Part shown: one piece after another, positions 41,646 to 52,922 of the stretch | How the letters are laid out: every line of letters begins with the position of its first letter | Numbering within the stretch: position 1 is the stretch's first letter | NCBI GenBank assembly: GCA_903772945.1 | Contig: CAICTM010000070.1 | Location: 62,001-126,000, forward strand | Source of the DNA: Seminavis robusta | Lineage: Eukaryota > Bacillariophyta > Bacillariophyceae > Naviculales > Naviculaceae | DNA length: 64,000 nucleotides | Direction of reading: 5' to 3' | Translations under genes and position numbers: made by a program | Notes under the pieces: model-generated | What the model saw: the letters and a program-made list of their open reading frames with translations, nothing else | What the model was told of the DNA's origin: nothing | Databases searched by the model: none

Positions 41646-43004
41646 GTGAAGGAGCTGAAGTTGATTGTGGTTCCAAGGATGGTCTTTCTTGAGAACCGCC
41701 AAAGATCCAAAAATATTGGACAAGTGAGCTTCCCGCCATAATCCCCTGTTTCCACGCTCCGCCTTGCACGCTGAACTCTGCTGGTAACCTCCTAGTACAT
41801 GCAGGTGTGGACACACATTTGACAAGCATAGGTTCATTCCAACCATGCTCTCCCCTATTGTGAGTACTGTAGGATTGATTGAAGTGTTGCATAAACAAGC
41901 CATCAGAATTTGCAATTGAAACAATCGCTTCCCGACAGAACCAGATCCAAAACGGACGACCTACAGCTGCTACCGAATGCATTGCATCTGAGAAGCCAAG
42001 GGCGACTAATAATCGACATGGCAGTAATGGATAAGTTGTTCTATCCTTGCTCTGTACAGCAGTACTTGGTTGACGGGATAACTCATAGGGACGGGTATTG
42101 ACAAGTCAAGTAATTATTTCTTTGGAGCTCGTTTCTGGTCAAGCAAGGCGAGCTCAATCTATACCTAGCTTGCTAGCCTCATCAAGTTAAGCCATCCCTG
42201 ATCAGGACATTGTTGATACTCTTCTCATACTAACAGTGTCATGATTGCAAAGGTATCTGTCTTGTGGCCAGATGGGTCCTGGAGAAATTATGGTCTCTCT
42301 TTTGGCCCGTCTCGCTGCTGCACGAGATCGTCGTCTTGACCGCATACGTTCCATGGTTGCTTTGAATGGATTGATGCAGCAAAGAAGCAGGACTCCATTC
42401 ATCAGGCACGTTGGCATCCTTGTGGAAGGTCTCCTTGATAACCCCCACCTGTTCTTTTGGTGAAACGAGTTCCAGCTCTCACGAGGAGGAAGGTCTGTAC
42501 CCATCGTGAGGAGGAAAACAAGCACCCTTGAATAAAAATTGGACGTAGAGTACTTTCTTGTCTTGGGCTTGGAGCCTTACTAACACATGGCCAGTATATT
42601 CCGTTTGTGAGAAGATTTCGAGAGTCCTCTGCATTGAAGCAATGATTGAATCGTTCAATCGCTGGTTCCAATACTACCGGTAGTAGTGAAAGTGGGAGTC
42701 AACCTGGCGGGAAGAGAAGTCGGTTTTTCTAGTTGCTTTTCTACATGTAGATGCTGGGTGCCCTTCTGTGTTCCTGGGCTCCTTGAGCTGCCGCCATTCC
42801 CAATGACAAAGTCAATCTTCGCTGGCCCTTGCCGACAATAAGCTAACTTCTAAAGGAGTACTACTAGTACGGTTGTCGCCTAGCTAGCCGTTTGTACTGT
42901 ACCAATCTTTGTCATACCACTTTCAAATAATTACATGTATTACTAGCTAGCTAGCGCGCTTGCCTTTGTTCTTCCAACAGCCAAATTGCCGTTCCATTGT
43001 CAAT
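41646..43004. other. Intergenic stretch, no gene supported
   Basis: 1.36 kb between the cyclophilin start and the 3' end of the elongase fusion gene. Frames of up to 107 codons occur on both strands around 42202-42525 without recognisable features. CTAGCTAG and TACATGTA words are frequent. Confidence 0.5.
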
Positions 43005-45437
43005 TTAGTATGTCAACAGCATGGAAGCACAGCTTATGCCTGCAGAAGTTCCACAAAGTAGAACCCGATCTCCTCGTTTGATTGTGTTGTTGTCGATGCC
43101 ATCGCACAAGGTCAATGGAAGCGATGAGGAGACACAGTTGCCATACTTGTGCAAGGTTTTCAAGATCTTTTCGTCCGGCCAACCAAACATGGCCAAGGAA
43201 TCCACAGCAACAGCAGAAGCTTGATGGGGAACTACCCAATCCACAGTCACGCGTTCATCAGACCCAGGTAGCTTCAAATTGTTCAGACCTCGTTCCAGAC
43301 CAGGGATGAAGTTGTGGAGTGCAGCAGGAGCATACTTGGAAACAAGTGACAGTGTACCTTGTCCATCCATTTCAAAATAAGACTCTCGCTCGTCATAATC
43401 GGGACGGTAGTATGGGCGATGGTTACCACCTCCCCTGATGCGACAGGTATCTGCACCAATGCCATATGTTTCCATGTGCACACCATGAATACCAGCGTCA
43501 TTCACGCTGCTGTTGCCATTGTTTCCGCTGGATGCTGGTTCCAAGATCACTGCAGCGGCTCCATCACCAAACAAGCCAGCGGTATGAGGGTCCGTCTTGT
43601 AGATGCCAACACTGGAAATGGACGAGCAAAAAACTGCCACTTTTTGGTATTTTCCATCCCGCATGAAGGAGCCAGCAACTTCCATGCCCACCAAAAAGGA
43701 AAGACACGTGGCATGGACAGTGAAAGCTCGAATGCCGCTCTCACCCAATCCGAGTTCACGTTGGACCAGAGTTGCATCGTCTGGCAGAACCTGATGACCA
43801 CCAAAGCCGCCAATAATCAGATCCAAGTCCTCAGGATCAATTCCAGCTTTGGCACATGCAGCCCGAATCGCCCTCGCCCCATTTTGAACAAGATTCTCAC
43901 CCCCATCGACATCCGTATAGTGTCGTTGAAGCACACCGGTTCGTTTCTTTTCTTGCGATGACAACTCGAAACCTCCCATCTCTTCAATCTCGTCGTTGGT
44001 CACCACCCTTCTGGGAAGGTATCTTCCGTGTCCTGCAATCCTGACTGGGTAGAGAATTCCCGACTTTTGGTTGGCAGCGCCACTGGTGGCAGCTGATTGC
44101 TTTTTGTTTCGTCGCTGTTGTTTGTTTTGTTCGGTACTGGCTTGAGATCGTTCACGGAGGACATCCATAATGCTAATGTACTTCTCTTGTGCCTGTTCTT
44201 GCGTCAAGTCTTGAACAGACTTCCAGGCGCGGTACTTGGTAAGGGCCTTTTCATCGTGTGTTGGCTCTGGGCTGTTGGCCATTTCCTGTGGCATGGGTCC
44301 TTCCCGTGCCTGTTTGTAACACCCGTACATGGCCTCCAAGTCCTCTTTGGTTGCCGAACCATACAACATGGCTGCCATTTTAGTGGCCTCTTGGAAACGT
44401 TGCTCCAATGTCAAATCGGATCTGTGCCATGGAACTTGGGAGTCTTCTGATTGGGTGTCATTGCTTGCGCTGGCGACAGCATACTTCGCATAAAGCTGTA
44501 TGACAGCTCTTCGAACCTGAGATTTGTAGGCATACTTTTCCTCAGCAAACTGCAGGAACAAGTACAAGTAGCCTCCAAGGATAAAGTAGGACAAGACGAC
44601 TGAGGGGTAGGGGATATCGGTATTGTTGTACATAAACCTGTCATAAGCACCCGTAGCAATGATCATCAAGCAAAGGACAAATTGTGTGCATTGCATGGTT
44701 GTGATTCTCTGAGCCCATGTGTAGCGAAAGTTGGGATTGTCTTCGCAGAGACTTGTATCATTGAGTGCGAAGTAGGAGTACATGACGGCATGGATGCTGT
44801 AGTTGATTGTTGTACAAGCACGGAACATTGGGATCTTGGCCTGAAGCGCATACCAGCAGCATGGCAGCATGGTGGCATGATGCCACCAATGCAAGAACAT
44901 GATCTTGCGCCCACTGAGCAATAGGAAAACTGTGTCTCCGAGTTCTACCACTTTTCCAAGGGTAAACAAAAGGAACCAGAATCCAACAGGTCCGTCGTCA
45001 AAGGAGTCATCAGGGGCAGTGAAAGCAGCGTAGAATCCTTCACTGGAAATTCTGTGGGCCATGTAGGTCAGCATGTGCAGGGAACCCAAAACGGAGTAAA
45101 GGGCCAAGCATGTGTTCCAAGCATGACGACAGGTCTGCAGGTCCACCAAGTTGAGATTTGGCATCCAAGCCTTTCCTGGACTTGGTTGCTGTTTGAGTGG
45201 CTTGACAGTAAAGACCATCAAGAGGTAGAGAGCAACCACAAGAAACACCGTTGGCCACGTCTCACTCAAATTGTCAAAAGGCATTTCGAAATCAGCATAC
45301 TTGTCCAACCCCCAAGCCTTTCCAGATACAAAATTGGGGTTCAGAGCAGACCTCAGCCAGGTTTCTTGGCCTCCCATCAAAGAGGAAGTGGTACTAATAT
45401 CCCCACTGTAAGGGTATGATGCGCTTGTGATGTTCAT
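43005..45437 (-). CDS. Trifunctional fusion: ELO fatty-acid elongase + acyl-CoA-binding domain + ketoacyl synthase III
   Basis: A single uninterrupted frame of 810 residues. Residues about 25-320 are an ELO-type elongase: several TM helices, KVVELGDTVFLLL, the metal-ligand box H183-W-W-H186-H187, and NYSIHAVMYSYF. Residues about 342-430 match the acyl-CoA-binding protein fold: LEAMYGCYKQAREG (the ligand-contacting YKQA), KYRAWKSVQDLTQEQAQEKY. After a Gln/Lys linker, residues about 462-810 are a thiolase-fold FabH/KAS III-like condensing enzyme with the complete triad: Cys578 in TVHATCLSF (112 residues into the domain, as usual), His738 in WVVPHQAS, Asn767 in YGNCVSSSLP; also GLFGDGAAAVIL. ELO condenses malonyl-CoA with acyl-CoA in ER membranes; KAS III enzymes start chains or join acyl groups. 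The fusion suggests that an elongated acyl-CoA is held by the middle domain and passed to a cytosolic condensing site (inference). No intron signals disrupt it. Confidence 0.92.
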   Translation of the reverse strand: MNITSASYPYSGDISTTSSLMGGQETWLRSALNPNFVSGKAWGLDKYADFEMPFDNLSETWPTVFLVVALYLLMVFTVKPLKQQPSPGKAWMPNLNLVDLQTCRHAWNTCLALYSVLGSLHMLTYMAHRISSEGFYAAFTAPDDSFDDGPVGFWFLLFTLGKVVELGDTVFLLLSGRKIMFLHWWHHATMLPCCWYALQAKIPMFRACTTINYSIHAVMYSYFALNDTSLCEDNPNFRYTWAQRITTMQCTQFVLCLMIIATGAYDRFMYNNTDIPYPSVVLSYFILGGYLYLFLQFAEEKYAYKSQVRRAVIQLYAKYAVASASNDTQSEDSQVPWHRSDLTLEQRFQEATKMAAMLYGSATKEDLEAMYGCYKQAREGPMPQEMANSPEPTHDEKALTKYRAWKSVQDLTQEQAQEKYISIMDVLRERSQASTEQNKQQRRNKKQSAATSGAANQKSGILYPVRIAGHGRYLPRRVVTNDEIEEMGGFELSSQEKKRTGVLQRHYTDVDGGENLVQNGARAIRAACAKAGIDPEDLDLIIGGFGGHQVLPDDATLVQRELGLGESGIRAFTVHATCLSFLVGMEVAGSFMRDGKYQKVAVFCSSISSVGIYKTDPHTAGLFGDGAAAVILEPASSGNNGNSSVNDAGIHGVHMETYGIGADTCRIRGGGNHRPYYRPDYDERESYFEMDGQGTLSLVSKYAPAALHNFIPGLERGLNNLKLPGSDERVTVDWVVPHQASAVAVDSLAMFGWPDEKILKTLHKYGNCVSSSLPLTLCDGIDNNTIKRGDRVLLCGTSAGISCASMLLTY

Positions 45438-47805
45438 CTTTGTTATCTCGTCTTTAAAAAAGATGTTCTTGAAAGTTTCTGTGGGTATATGATAAAAGAT
45501 CCGATGGAAGGTGTTGTTTTTGTTGTCTTGTTGTTCTTGATCTCTTCGTTTTTGGAATTATGAAAGGAGATCAACAACCGCATTGGATGTTCGTATCCAA
45601 CGGAACCTTGGCTTTGCTGATGGTCCCGAGCGATTGTTGGCTTGTTTGGTTAGCAAGATGGTGGTGGTATTACTGTAGTTTGACCGTTTGTTCTTGGCTG
45701 GTTTACTCTTATCAAAGTGGTCGCGTGTCTTTCCGGCGTTGCCATAGGTTCTATATCTTGATGTTCTCTGCGGTATTCATATTCTCGTGGTACGGTCATG
45801 CTTCATACAGTCTGGATCCTTTGAGCTTTTTGGACGAGCAGTAAAGCTTACGGTACAGGTACCATGACCAGTTAGTTAGTTCCATACGGTACAGTACTAA
45901 CCCTTTCCTCGTTTTGCCCAGCACAACGCTGGTTCTCCCGCCTCCCTCCTGGAAGGCACCAGATTTTCAGAAAATTCCCAATAGTCAATAGTCGTTCTAA
46001 AGTCGCGAAAGTCGTTCTAAAGTCGCGCACCGCGACTTTATCGCGACTTTTTACCGCGACTAGAACGACTTTCGCGACTTTAGAACGACTTTAGAACGAC
46101 TTTGCTTTTAAATAACTAGTGTTGTACCGCGACTTTACCGCGACTATATCGCGACTATTTTGATCCAACTGAAAGTCGCGCACGACTATACCGCGACTTT
46201 TAGCGCGACTTTAGCGCGACTATCGCGACTTTTTTGGCGAAGCAGGCAAAACGGGTAAAACCTGGCGCCTTCCTGTTGGTCTTGTGGTTTCCTGAAGGTG
46301 CTACTAGTAGTGGGAAAGAGGGCTCTACATGTCACCAGCTAGCTAGCGGCTACGAAATCCCAAGTCTGGCATTGGGAAAGGAGTGAGAGTAACTCCCAGG
46401 ACTGCGGGCCACAGACACAGCGGCTTGGTACCGTATGATACCTTGACTACGCTACCGGTAGCTACTAGGGACCACGAGAAGGTGGTACTAGTAACGTTAC
46501 TGCGCGGCGGCAACACTGGACCCCAGTTGCTGGCCTACGGTAACACATACATCTTGGTGCCGAACACGGAAATGGGTTTGATTCCTTGTGTATGTGCATC
46601 ATGGAAGGGCCGGGCCGCCTGATAGCTAGGTCCTGGCCCAAGATCCTGTACTTTAGAATAGCCTTGGACAGGTCGACCCGTGCTGGCTGATAGTCACAAA
46701 GGAAAGTAATTAACTCCCATGCATGCACGAGAAAGGCAAGCAGCTACGTCTAGCTAGACGATCACAATACTACTTGACTTGTTATCACCATGAAAGCACG
46801 CGAGAGTGTTCACCGGCCTCCCAAGACAGGGCCGAAGCAAGGCGACTTCCGATGCGGTTAGCCGTCAGCCACATAGACTGGTGTAGTAAAAATGCAGAGC
46901 CATGGATCTGTGATGGGTCAGGTATAAAAAGTGTAATAGCTTCAATAGTAGTATAGTACAAGAGAAGCCAACGGGCTGGAGGAGTGGGGGCACTTTCAGA
47001 GAGCACAGCCTGAGGTGCAAATAGAAGCGGTAAGTTACATTCTGCTACTACGACGTTCCGGGAGTGGTGCGAAGTTGTTATCGTGAGGTCTTCACTTCAC
47101 TTCGTACGTACCGTACGGTGCCCGGTACTTTGATCCTAGGGAGCAAGCTCCTGCCGATGCAGCCCCAATGCTGTCATGGAGTCCAGCCGAAAGAACTACA
47201 GTAGAAGCCACGATCAAGGAGGAGGACGACAACATGAACTGCTGTCCTGGGTGGTATTCCTAGATCTACTTGGTTTGCCATTGATGGCCGTTGTCGACGC
47301 CTTCTTGCCAATCGAATTGGATTGTCGGTGCGTGACTGGAGATCCTCGGCGATCACATTCGCCGTTGCATCGGGGATGGCATTGGCGTGGTTGCCAACCA
47401 GAGAAATCAGCCTTTGCGAGAGGAGGACTGAAGATTCGTTTTTCGTCGAGACTTGATTGTCGGTTTCTTTAAAAAAACAATCAATCCTACATTGTGGGCA
47501 ACGCAAGGCCAACCGCGTCTCTTGACAGACTGGCTAGTACTACATGCGAAAGAATCGAATCCTTCCTTTCTTGAAAGTGGCAACTCTAGTAAGCAACTGC
47601 GAGCAAAACGAATCAAACCGAATCTTCCTACTTGAGTGCTCTCTTACGCCATGTCCAGGTTGCTGGCAAGAGGAGGCAGCCATGTTCATCTTGTAATCTA
47701 AATATCAAATAATACCGCCAGTGCGTACTTTGTGCCCTTCCTCCAGTTAGTTCAGGAGTCGCGCAAGTTAAAAAACTTGGGTATCATACTGTATAAAAAA
47801 TATCA
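45438..47805. other. Intergenic region with a CG-rich hairpin array, no supported gene
   Basis: 2.4 kb upstream of the elongase fusion gene. The CGCGAC array is listed separately. Plus frame 45560-45844 (94 codons, Trp-rich, hydrophobic) and minus frames around 47174-47616 have no ATG or no recognisable domain. An ACGGTACCGTA-type palindrome cluster lies near 47105-47125. Confidence 0.5.
45985..46237. repeat. CGCGAC/GTCGCG array with a long inverted repeat
   Basis: Within 250 bp, CGCGAC occurs about 11 times and GTCGCG three times, usually extended to CGCGACTTT. Near the left side, a 39-nt arm at 45989-46027 (two copies of GTCGTTCTAAAGTCGCG) pairs with 46055-46090 with only a 2-nt gap, around a 27-nt loop. 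A strong cruciform or RNA hairpin is therefore possible. Surrounding DNA is AT-richer and lacks these words. Confidence 0.9.
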
Positions 47806-48857
47806 TCATTGTCCCAAGACTTGTTTGCGTCGTTGCTTGTATTGCAATCGGATTTTCTTCAATTCTGCTTCTTCTGCTTGGTCCCGGTAACTAATGGCAT
47901 TTTCTGCCATGCTCAGAGCCTCATCGGCTTCTTTGAGTTTCTTTTCGGAACTGGCCAGCAGCACGTGCAATTTGGCATTGCGAATGAGTGCCTTTAGGTT
48001 TTTGGGATCTCGTTTGAGTGCCATTTCGACCGCATCCAGTGCTTTGGCGTATTGTTTCCCATGCATGTACACCACCACCACATTGTTGTAACAATCAATC
48101 ATGAGTTGTTTGCATTCCTTTCGTTGTGGATGATCTTGCTCGACGGAATTAAAGTAGGTTCCATCCAACAGATCTTTCATGTCTCTGCCCGCCTGCCGGT
48201 ACAATTTCAAAGCTCTCATTCTGGCGGCTTCATTTCGTGTATTGTCGGCAGCCTCCTTGGCGGTAAGACTCAATAGCTCGTACTGGTACAAGTCATTGGC
48301 AATTTTCTTTCGGGTGAGCGCCTTTTGAATGGAAAAGTAGGGATTCAAACGAGAGGTATCTTGGACAATAGAGGTTGCGCTCACACGATAGACGACGTTC
48401 GTGTTGGGAGCAATCTCGCAGTCTTGGTATTTCCTGGTTCCTTCTCCCAAGGCAAACTTGGAAGTGCAAAAGAGATAGGCCGTTTGACCCTCTTTCATAT
48501 TGAGCAAACCAGTGTCGACGCCTTCGACAAGATCTTGTTCGCCCACAATCACCAACAAACTCTTGACCTGTTGAAAGACTGTGGCAGCGTCATCGTCCTT
48601 CAATACTTCGGTTGGAGGTTCTTCGCAGCGCCAAGCTACCAAATCCAACAAAATGGCATCCCCCTTTTTGATATCACGGGCTTCGTCACCTTTTGTACTG
48701 GAAAGGACCTATTAATTAATTATTATGGCAGGGAAGCACGGAGTTAGATTGAATCATTCTCACAGGTCAAAAGAACAAGAAATGAGCCGATTGGGGTATC
48801 TGGACGTACTTTCAAGAGAAGATCCTTTCCTTTCACTTCCTCCCAGGCTTCACTCAT
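47806..48857 (-). CDS. FKBP-like/TPR co-chaperone (FKBP8/FKBP38-type layout), two exons
   Basis: Exons 48857-48810 and 48708-47806, intron 101 nt (GTACGT...TAATAG), 316 residues. The short first exon MSEAWEEVKGKDLLLK joins VLSSTKGDEARDIKKGD, restoring the FKBP lead-in (GxxLLLKxVL...G...P/D-KGD). The FKBP-like domain (to about residue 125: VEGVDTGLLNMKEGQTAYLF, CEIAPNTNVVYRVSATS) lacks several isomerase residues and is probably inactive as an enzyme. Three TPR helix pairs follow (ALKLYRQAGRDMKDLLDG; DCYNNVVVVYMHGKQYAKALDAVEMAL; NAKLHVLLASSEKKLKEADEAL), then a basic helical end. Proteins of this layout bind Hsp90 through the TPR region. No C-terminal TM anchor is seen, unlike FKBP8, so it is likely cytosolic. 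Confidence 0.83.
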
Positions 48858-49096
48858 CTTCAGTTACTTTCCTTCAGTCTTTCCGGCTACTATAAACTAC
48901 TAGAGCTAGATAGCTAGTTGCCTGGACGATACTCTGGTCTTTTGTGTGAGGATGGAGAGAGAAGAGAGGGGAGGGAAAAGACGCAACATGGGGATGCGGC
49001 GGCGAACGGTGAGAAACGGTTACTACGGTACGGTAAGGTTAAGGTCTTTAGAAAAGAAGCACAGTGTCCCCAAAGCGCCTATCAGTTTCGCGACAA
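48858..49096. promoter_or_regulatory. Shared 5' region of two divergent genes
   Basis: 239 bp between the FKBP/TPR start and the next plus-strand gene. It holds an ACTAGAGCTAGATAGCTAG run and a TTACTACGGTACGGTAAG word. No specific element assigned. Confidence 0.35.
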
Positions 49097-49852
49097 ATGA
49101 CAAATGACACAACTCACGAAACAACGCGCCACAAGCAAGAGAGGATGCGGCCAAAGAAGAGATCAAAGAAGATGTCGACGGAGATTCAGGAAGCGAAGGA
49201 AGCGACGGCACTGGACGTGGATCCTCCTTCTGTAGAGGCCCCTGCTCCTGTGGCTGTTCCGCCAGAGCCAGCAGCAACGGCTCCAGCGGATCCTACATCT
49301 TTGAACGGCTGTTGGATTTTGGACAAGTCCAAAGGCGAATGGTCGATGCGTGGTTACTTGGAAGCCATGGGTGTGAACGAATTCTGCATTCAAATGCACG
49401 AACGGGGAGAACAAAAGTTTGACATCTTTCACACTATTCAGTTCACCACCAACAGCAACAACAAGCGCGTCAAAATCATCAAACGAGGACGCGCCGATGT
49501 GGTCGTAAATCTGCCTTTGGGAGAGGAAGTGGAGGATTATTTGCCACCGGACTTCCGTCTCTTGACATCACTCGCCACTTCCGACGACAATACGCGTCAG
49601 TATTTGAAGATTGAGAGCTCTTGTTGGACGGTGAATGGACTTATCAAAGTCACGGAAAACTTTGAGTTTCAACCACAAGCGCAACCAGAAGGAGCTAGCA
49701 ATGCGGCGGATGGTACTGGTAGTAGTAGCAGCAGCGGTGGTGTCATGATGGTACAGACAATCACCTCTGTCCATGAACGAACTGGAAATACAAATACCAC
49801 GACACGATACTTCATTCCCTACCATGGGACTCCACCTCATCAAGTCATGTGA
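49097..49852 (+). CDS. Small beta-rich protein, possibly lipocalin/fatty-acid-binding-like
   Basis: 251 residues from ATG at 49097; ATGs at 49145 and 49172 are alternatives, so the start is uncertain. The first 75 residues are Lys-rich then Ala/Pro-rich and probably disordered. From LNGCWILDKSKGEW the chain reads as alternating strands (FDIFHTIQFT, KRVKIIKRGRADVVVN, YLKIESSCWTVNGLIKVTENFEF, VQTITSVHERTGNTNTTTRYF). The G-x-W start near the first strand and the length of about 170 residues fit the calycin/FABP-like barrel, which binds small hydrophobic ligands. This is a fold guess from pattern only. A Ser/Gly run interrupts the last hairpin. No signal peptide is seen. Confidence 0.6.
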   Translation: MTNDTTHETTRHKQERMRPKKRSKKMSTEIQEAKEATALDVDPPSVEAPAPVAVPPEPAATAPADPTSLNGCWILDKSKGEWSMRGYLEAMGVNEFCIQMHERGEQKFDIFHTIQFTTNSNNKRVKIIKRGRADVVVNLPLGEEVEDYLPPDFRLLTSLATSDDNTRQYLKIESSCWTVNGLIKVTENFEFQPQAQPEGASNAADGTGSSSSSGGVMMVQTITSVHERTGNTNTTTRYFIPYHGTPPHQVM

Positions 49853-51573
49853 TTCGATTGGATTGGAATCGAGTCGAACCATTCACAGTATACAAGCAAA
49901 CCTACATTTCACCTGCGGAGAAGGGTCTCGCTCCATGGGAGTTTGGCTTGTGGGACGGTACATGTATGTCAAAAGTGACACACTCATATCATCTTATCTC
50001 GTCTCTGGCTGGCTGGCTGGCTGGCTAGCCAGATTGGGCTTTGTTGTCAGAGTAAACTAGCAGGTAGTTTTGTGTTGCTACTGACGCCTGCAGCAATTGT
50101 TCTGTCTTTTTAGTCTTATGGTACAGTAACGGCAGTGGCACAAGTACTGTGCCAATAGTTTTGTCATGTTTTCTCCTGTGTAGAAGCCGTGATGTAGCAA
50201 TCCCAAGCAAGAACATTCCATTCCTCACCAGCCAGCAAAGATAACCAAGAACCTGCCAGAAAACCAGAAGATGGTACCAGGAGATTGAAATTGATGCTAG
50301 TCGAAAGCTCTCCTCCTGCCTGTCAATTTACAGCATTGGTAGCCAGATTGCTCAAGCATGGAGACCCATGGAGTGAAGCTTTGCTTGGGATCCATGCAAA
50401 GGATGTGAGAGACCTCTTGTGTGACTGATGTGAGTGGCAGTCCCACCACCCCAGCTAGAGAAAGAGAAGAGAATGGCAAAACCAAAAGACTATTTTGGTG
50501 TCAAAGAAGGATTTAGTCCTCCCTGAACTTTGCACAGAAGCTGCCAGTCACATGGAACATGGAAACCAACTGGGATGACCCTGCCCTTTGGTGCAGGGTG
50601 CAGGGCAGGGTTTCCATGCAACGGCCGAGCGAGGTGCGGGCTGGCTAAGCTGGCTAGATATGTAGCTTAGCCAGCTACTACTAGCTTGCTGGTATCAGCA
50701 CCTCTGCTGCTATCCCTACTTAGTTAGAACCGCACCTTATTCTCCCTTGGTGGCGTTTCTAGTGGACTCGACTCGGACCTGAGCTATCTCTAGCTAGAGG
50801 AGGTTAGATAGCTAGCTAGCTGCTAGGATTTTGTCACCTGCAAATGGGCACCAAGTTTTGTTCATTGCAGCCAAGTCTCTCCAGTCCATGATACCAGCAC
50901 ATCGTGTATTGCCAGCTGCAATGTGCTCTCCCATCGCCTTCGTCCCAACTCCCCGGTTCCGCAACCGCAAAAACTAAACTGTCGTCCGGTGCACTGTGCA
51001 CTCATCAATCGATTGATTCGATTCTCGATTGCAAAGTGCCCCTTAGCTTGCCCTCCAATTGTTCCGTTTCTCTGTGAAGCCCACTGAACAAACACCAGCC
51101 AACGGCCCTCAAATCCATCCACGCTGTGGCTGCGTCAAAGCCAGCGCAGGCACGATCGAGCCTGAACGTCTTTTCTATCCTCAGGACGAAGACCATCAAT
51201 GTTATGTTCATCTACAGCTTTGAAGATATCATTGAATCGCTGGTTCCAAAGTTCGTATAGACTTTCTGAGGATGACGTCCCAGCAATGACAGAACGTGAT
51301 GGATTTAATGATTAGGTGCAGATCGAAAGTGCGTGAGACTTTCTTTTCCAGAAACAATACATAGTCCTCTCTGATTTCTGTACTGCTTTAAGTGACCGCG
51401 CACGTCATCAAGTCTGCAGGCTTTCCATAGTGGCTTGTCCGTTCATCGCTGAATCGTAACCGGAGTGTCTTCGCTGTAGGGCAAGTGTGGCATGCCAGTC
51501 TTTGGCTGGAGGTCATCGCAGAAAAAACTCGGCGTCTCTCTCTCATTGTGAGATTGCAGGAGGCACAACCACC
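49853..51573. other. Intergenic region, no gene seen
   Basis: 1.7 kb between the beta-rich protein and casein kinase genes. A GGCTGGCTGGCTGGCTGGCTA tetranucleotide run lies at 50010-50030, and repeated CTAGCTAG and GCTGGCTAAGC words at 50640-50670. Frames up to 86 codons have no recognisable product. Confidence 0.55.
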
Positions 51574-52922
51574 ATGCAATCGTCGATCTCTGTGCGTATC
51601 ACCATGTTGGAGCTTGTGCTTGTTGTTGTTGTTTGTTGTCTTGTTCTAACTGTGGATGTTGTTGCTGTTGTAGAAATACCGCATCACCAAGCGGGTTGGT
51701 GGCGGATCCTTTGGTGATATCTATTTGGGTGTAGGAGCCAATGGAGAAAAGGTAAGGCAAAATGGAGTCGTTAAAAGTGTCTGGTCCGCAGTAGGTTTTG
51801 TACGTGGATTTCACGTAGGATGAGGAATCATCTTGCGAGTGAATGTTGTTGTTGTTGGAGCCGAGGACATCCACTACTACTCTCTCTTGAAGCAGCAGCA
51901 GTAGCAGCTGTGTCGAGAGCAGCAGCAGTGATTGGCGGATGTGTGTCTGTTTGTTGGATAGATGGCGATCGTTCCTTCGTTCGTGTCTTTGATGAATCGA
52001 ATCCAACCCCACCTCACCAACGCTTCCCTTTGTTGCCTACTCTTCTTGCTCCTTCTACTGCTGCTGATGACCGTAGGTTGCTGTGAAATTTGAAAAGCAC
52101 GGAGCTCGATGCCCGCAGCTGCGTCACGAATACAAGGTCTATCGTGAATTGCAGAATGCTCCTGGATTTGCCAAGGTGCACTACTTTGGAACACAAGACT
52201 CGTACAACTTGATGGTTATGGATCTGTTGGGTCCTTCTTTGGAGGATCAATTCAACAAGTGCGGCAGAAGGTTCTCGCTGAAAACTGTCTTGATGGTGGC
52301 CGATCAAATGCTGGAGCGAGTAGAGCTCATGCACTCGCGCCACTTGATTCACCGTGATATCAAGCCTGCTAACTTTGTCACGGATGCCGGGCGTGGAAAT
52401 GGCAATTTCATTTACTGCATTGATTTTGGTCTATCAAAGCGCTATCGTCATCCTAGGACTCTGCAGCACATTCCTCAGAGAGAAGGACGATCTCTGACTG
52501 GTACTCCTCGTTACGCCTCTATTAACAATCACTTGGGTGTCGAGCAGTCCCGACGAGACGATTTGGAGTCCATTGGATACGTCCTCGTCTACTTTCTCAA
52601 GGGAGGACTCCCATGGCAGGGACTCAAGGCAAAGTCCGCCACAAAGAAGTACAAGCTGATTATGGAAAAGAAGCAATCCATCACAATCCCAGCGCTCTGC
52701 CAAGGATGCCCCAGTCAGTTTGCCGAGTACTTGGCTTACTGCCGCAGTTTGAAGTTCGAGGCCAAGCCCAACATTGCTTACCTTCGAGGCATGTTCCGTG
52801 ACCTGTTCCGATCGCAAGGATACACCAACAACCACTCCAGCCTCGATTGGGACTGGAACAGACTCGAAGGAGGAGACGTTCGTGACCGTGTGGCGGACGG
52901 CATGGATGACCGCGGATACTAA
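51574..52922 (+). CDS. Casein kinase 1 family protein kinase, three exons
   Basis: Exons 51574-51591, 51674-51751 and 52077-52922; introns 82 and 325 nt, GT-AG; 313 residues. The join gives MQSSISKYRITKRVGGGSFGDIYLG, then VAVKFEKHGARCPQLRHEYKVY. Kinase motifs are complete: GGGSFG loop, VAVKFE lysine, LIHRDIKPANF, IDFGLSKRY, and the CK1 signature GTPRYASINNHLGVEQSRRD, then LPWQGLKA. The C-terminus is short (about 20 residues after the kinase domain), so the protein lacks the long regulatory tail of CK1 delta/epsilon and resembles CK1 alpha. CK1 enzymes are constitutive Ser/Thr kinases that prefer acidic or primed sites and act in clocks, trafficking and division. The very short first exon is inferred from frame and consensus; the ATG has a CCACCATGC context. 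Confidence 0.9.

Noticed and set aside
45560-45844. 94-codon Trp-rich hydrophobic plus frame divergent from the elongase fusion
   Set aside because: Looks like translated low-complexity DNA; no membrane-protein family resemblance.
47174-47512. 112-codon minus frame with a CPQC pair
   Set aside because: No ATG at its start, only one Cys pair, no second zinc-binding half, no upstream exon found.
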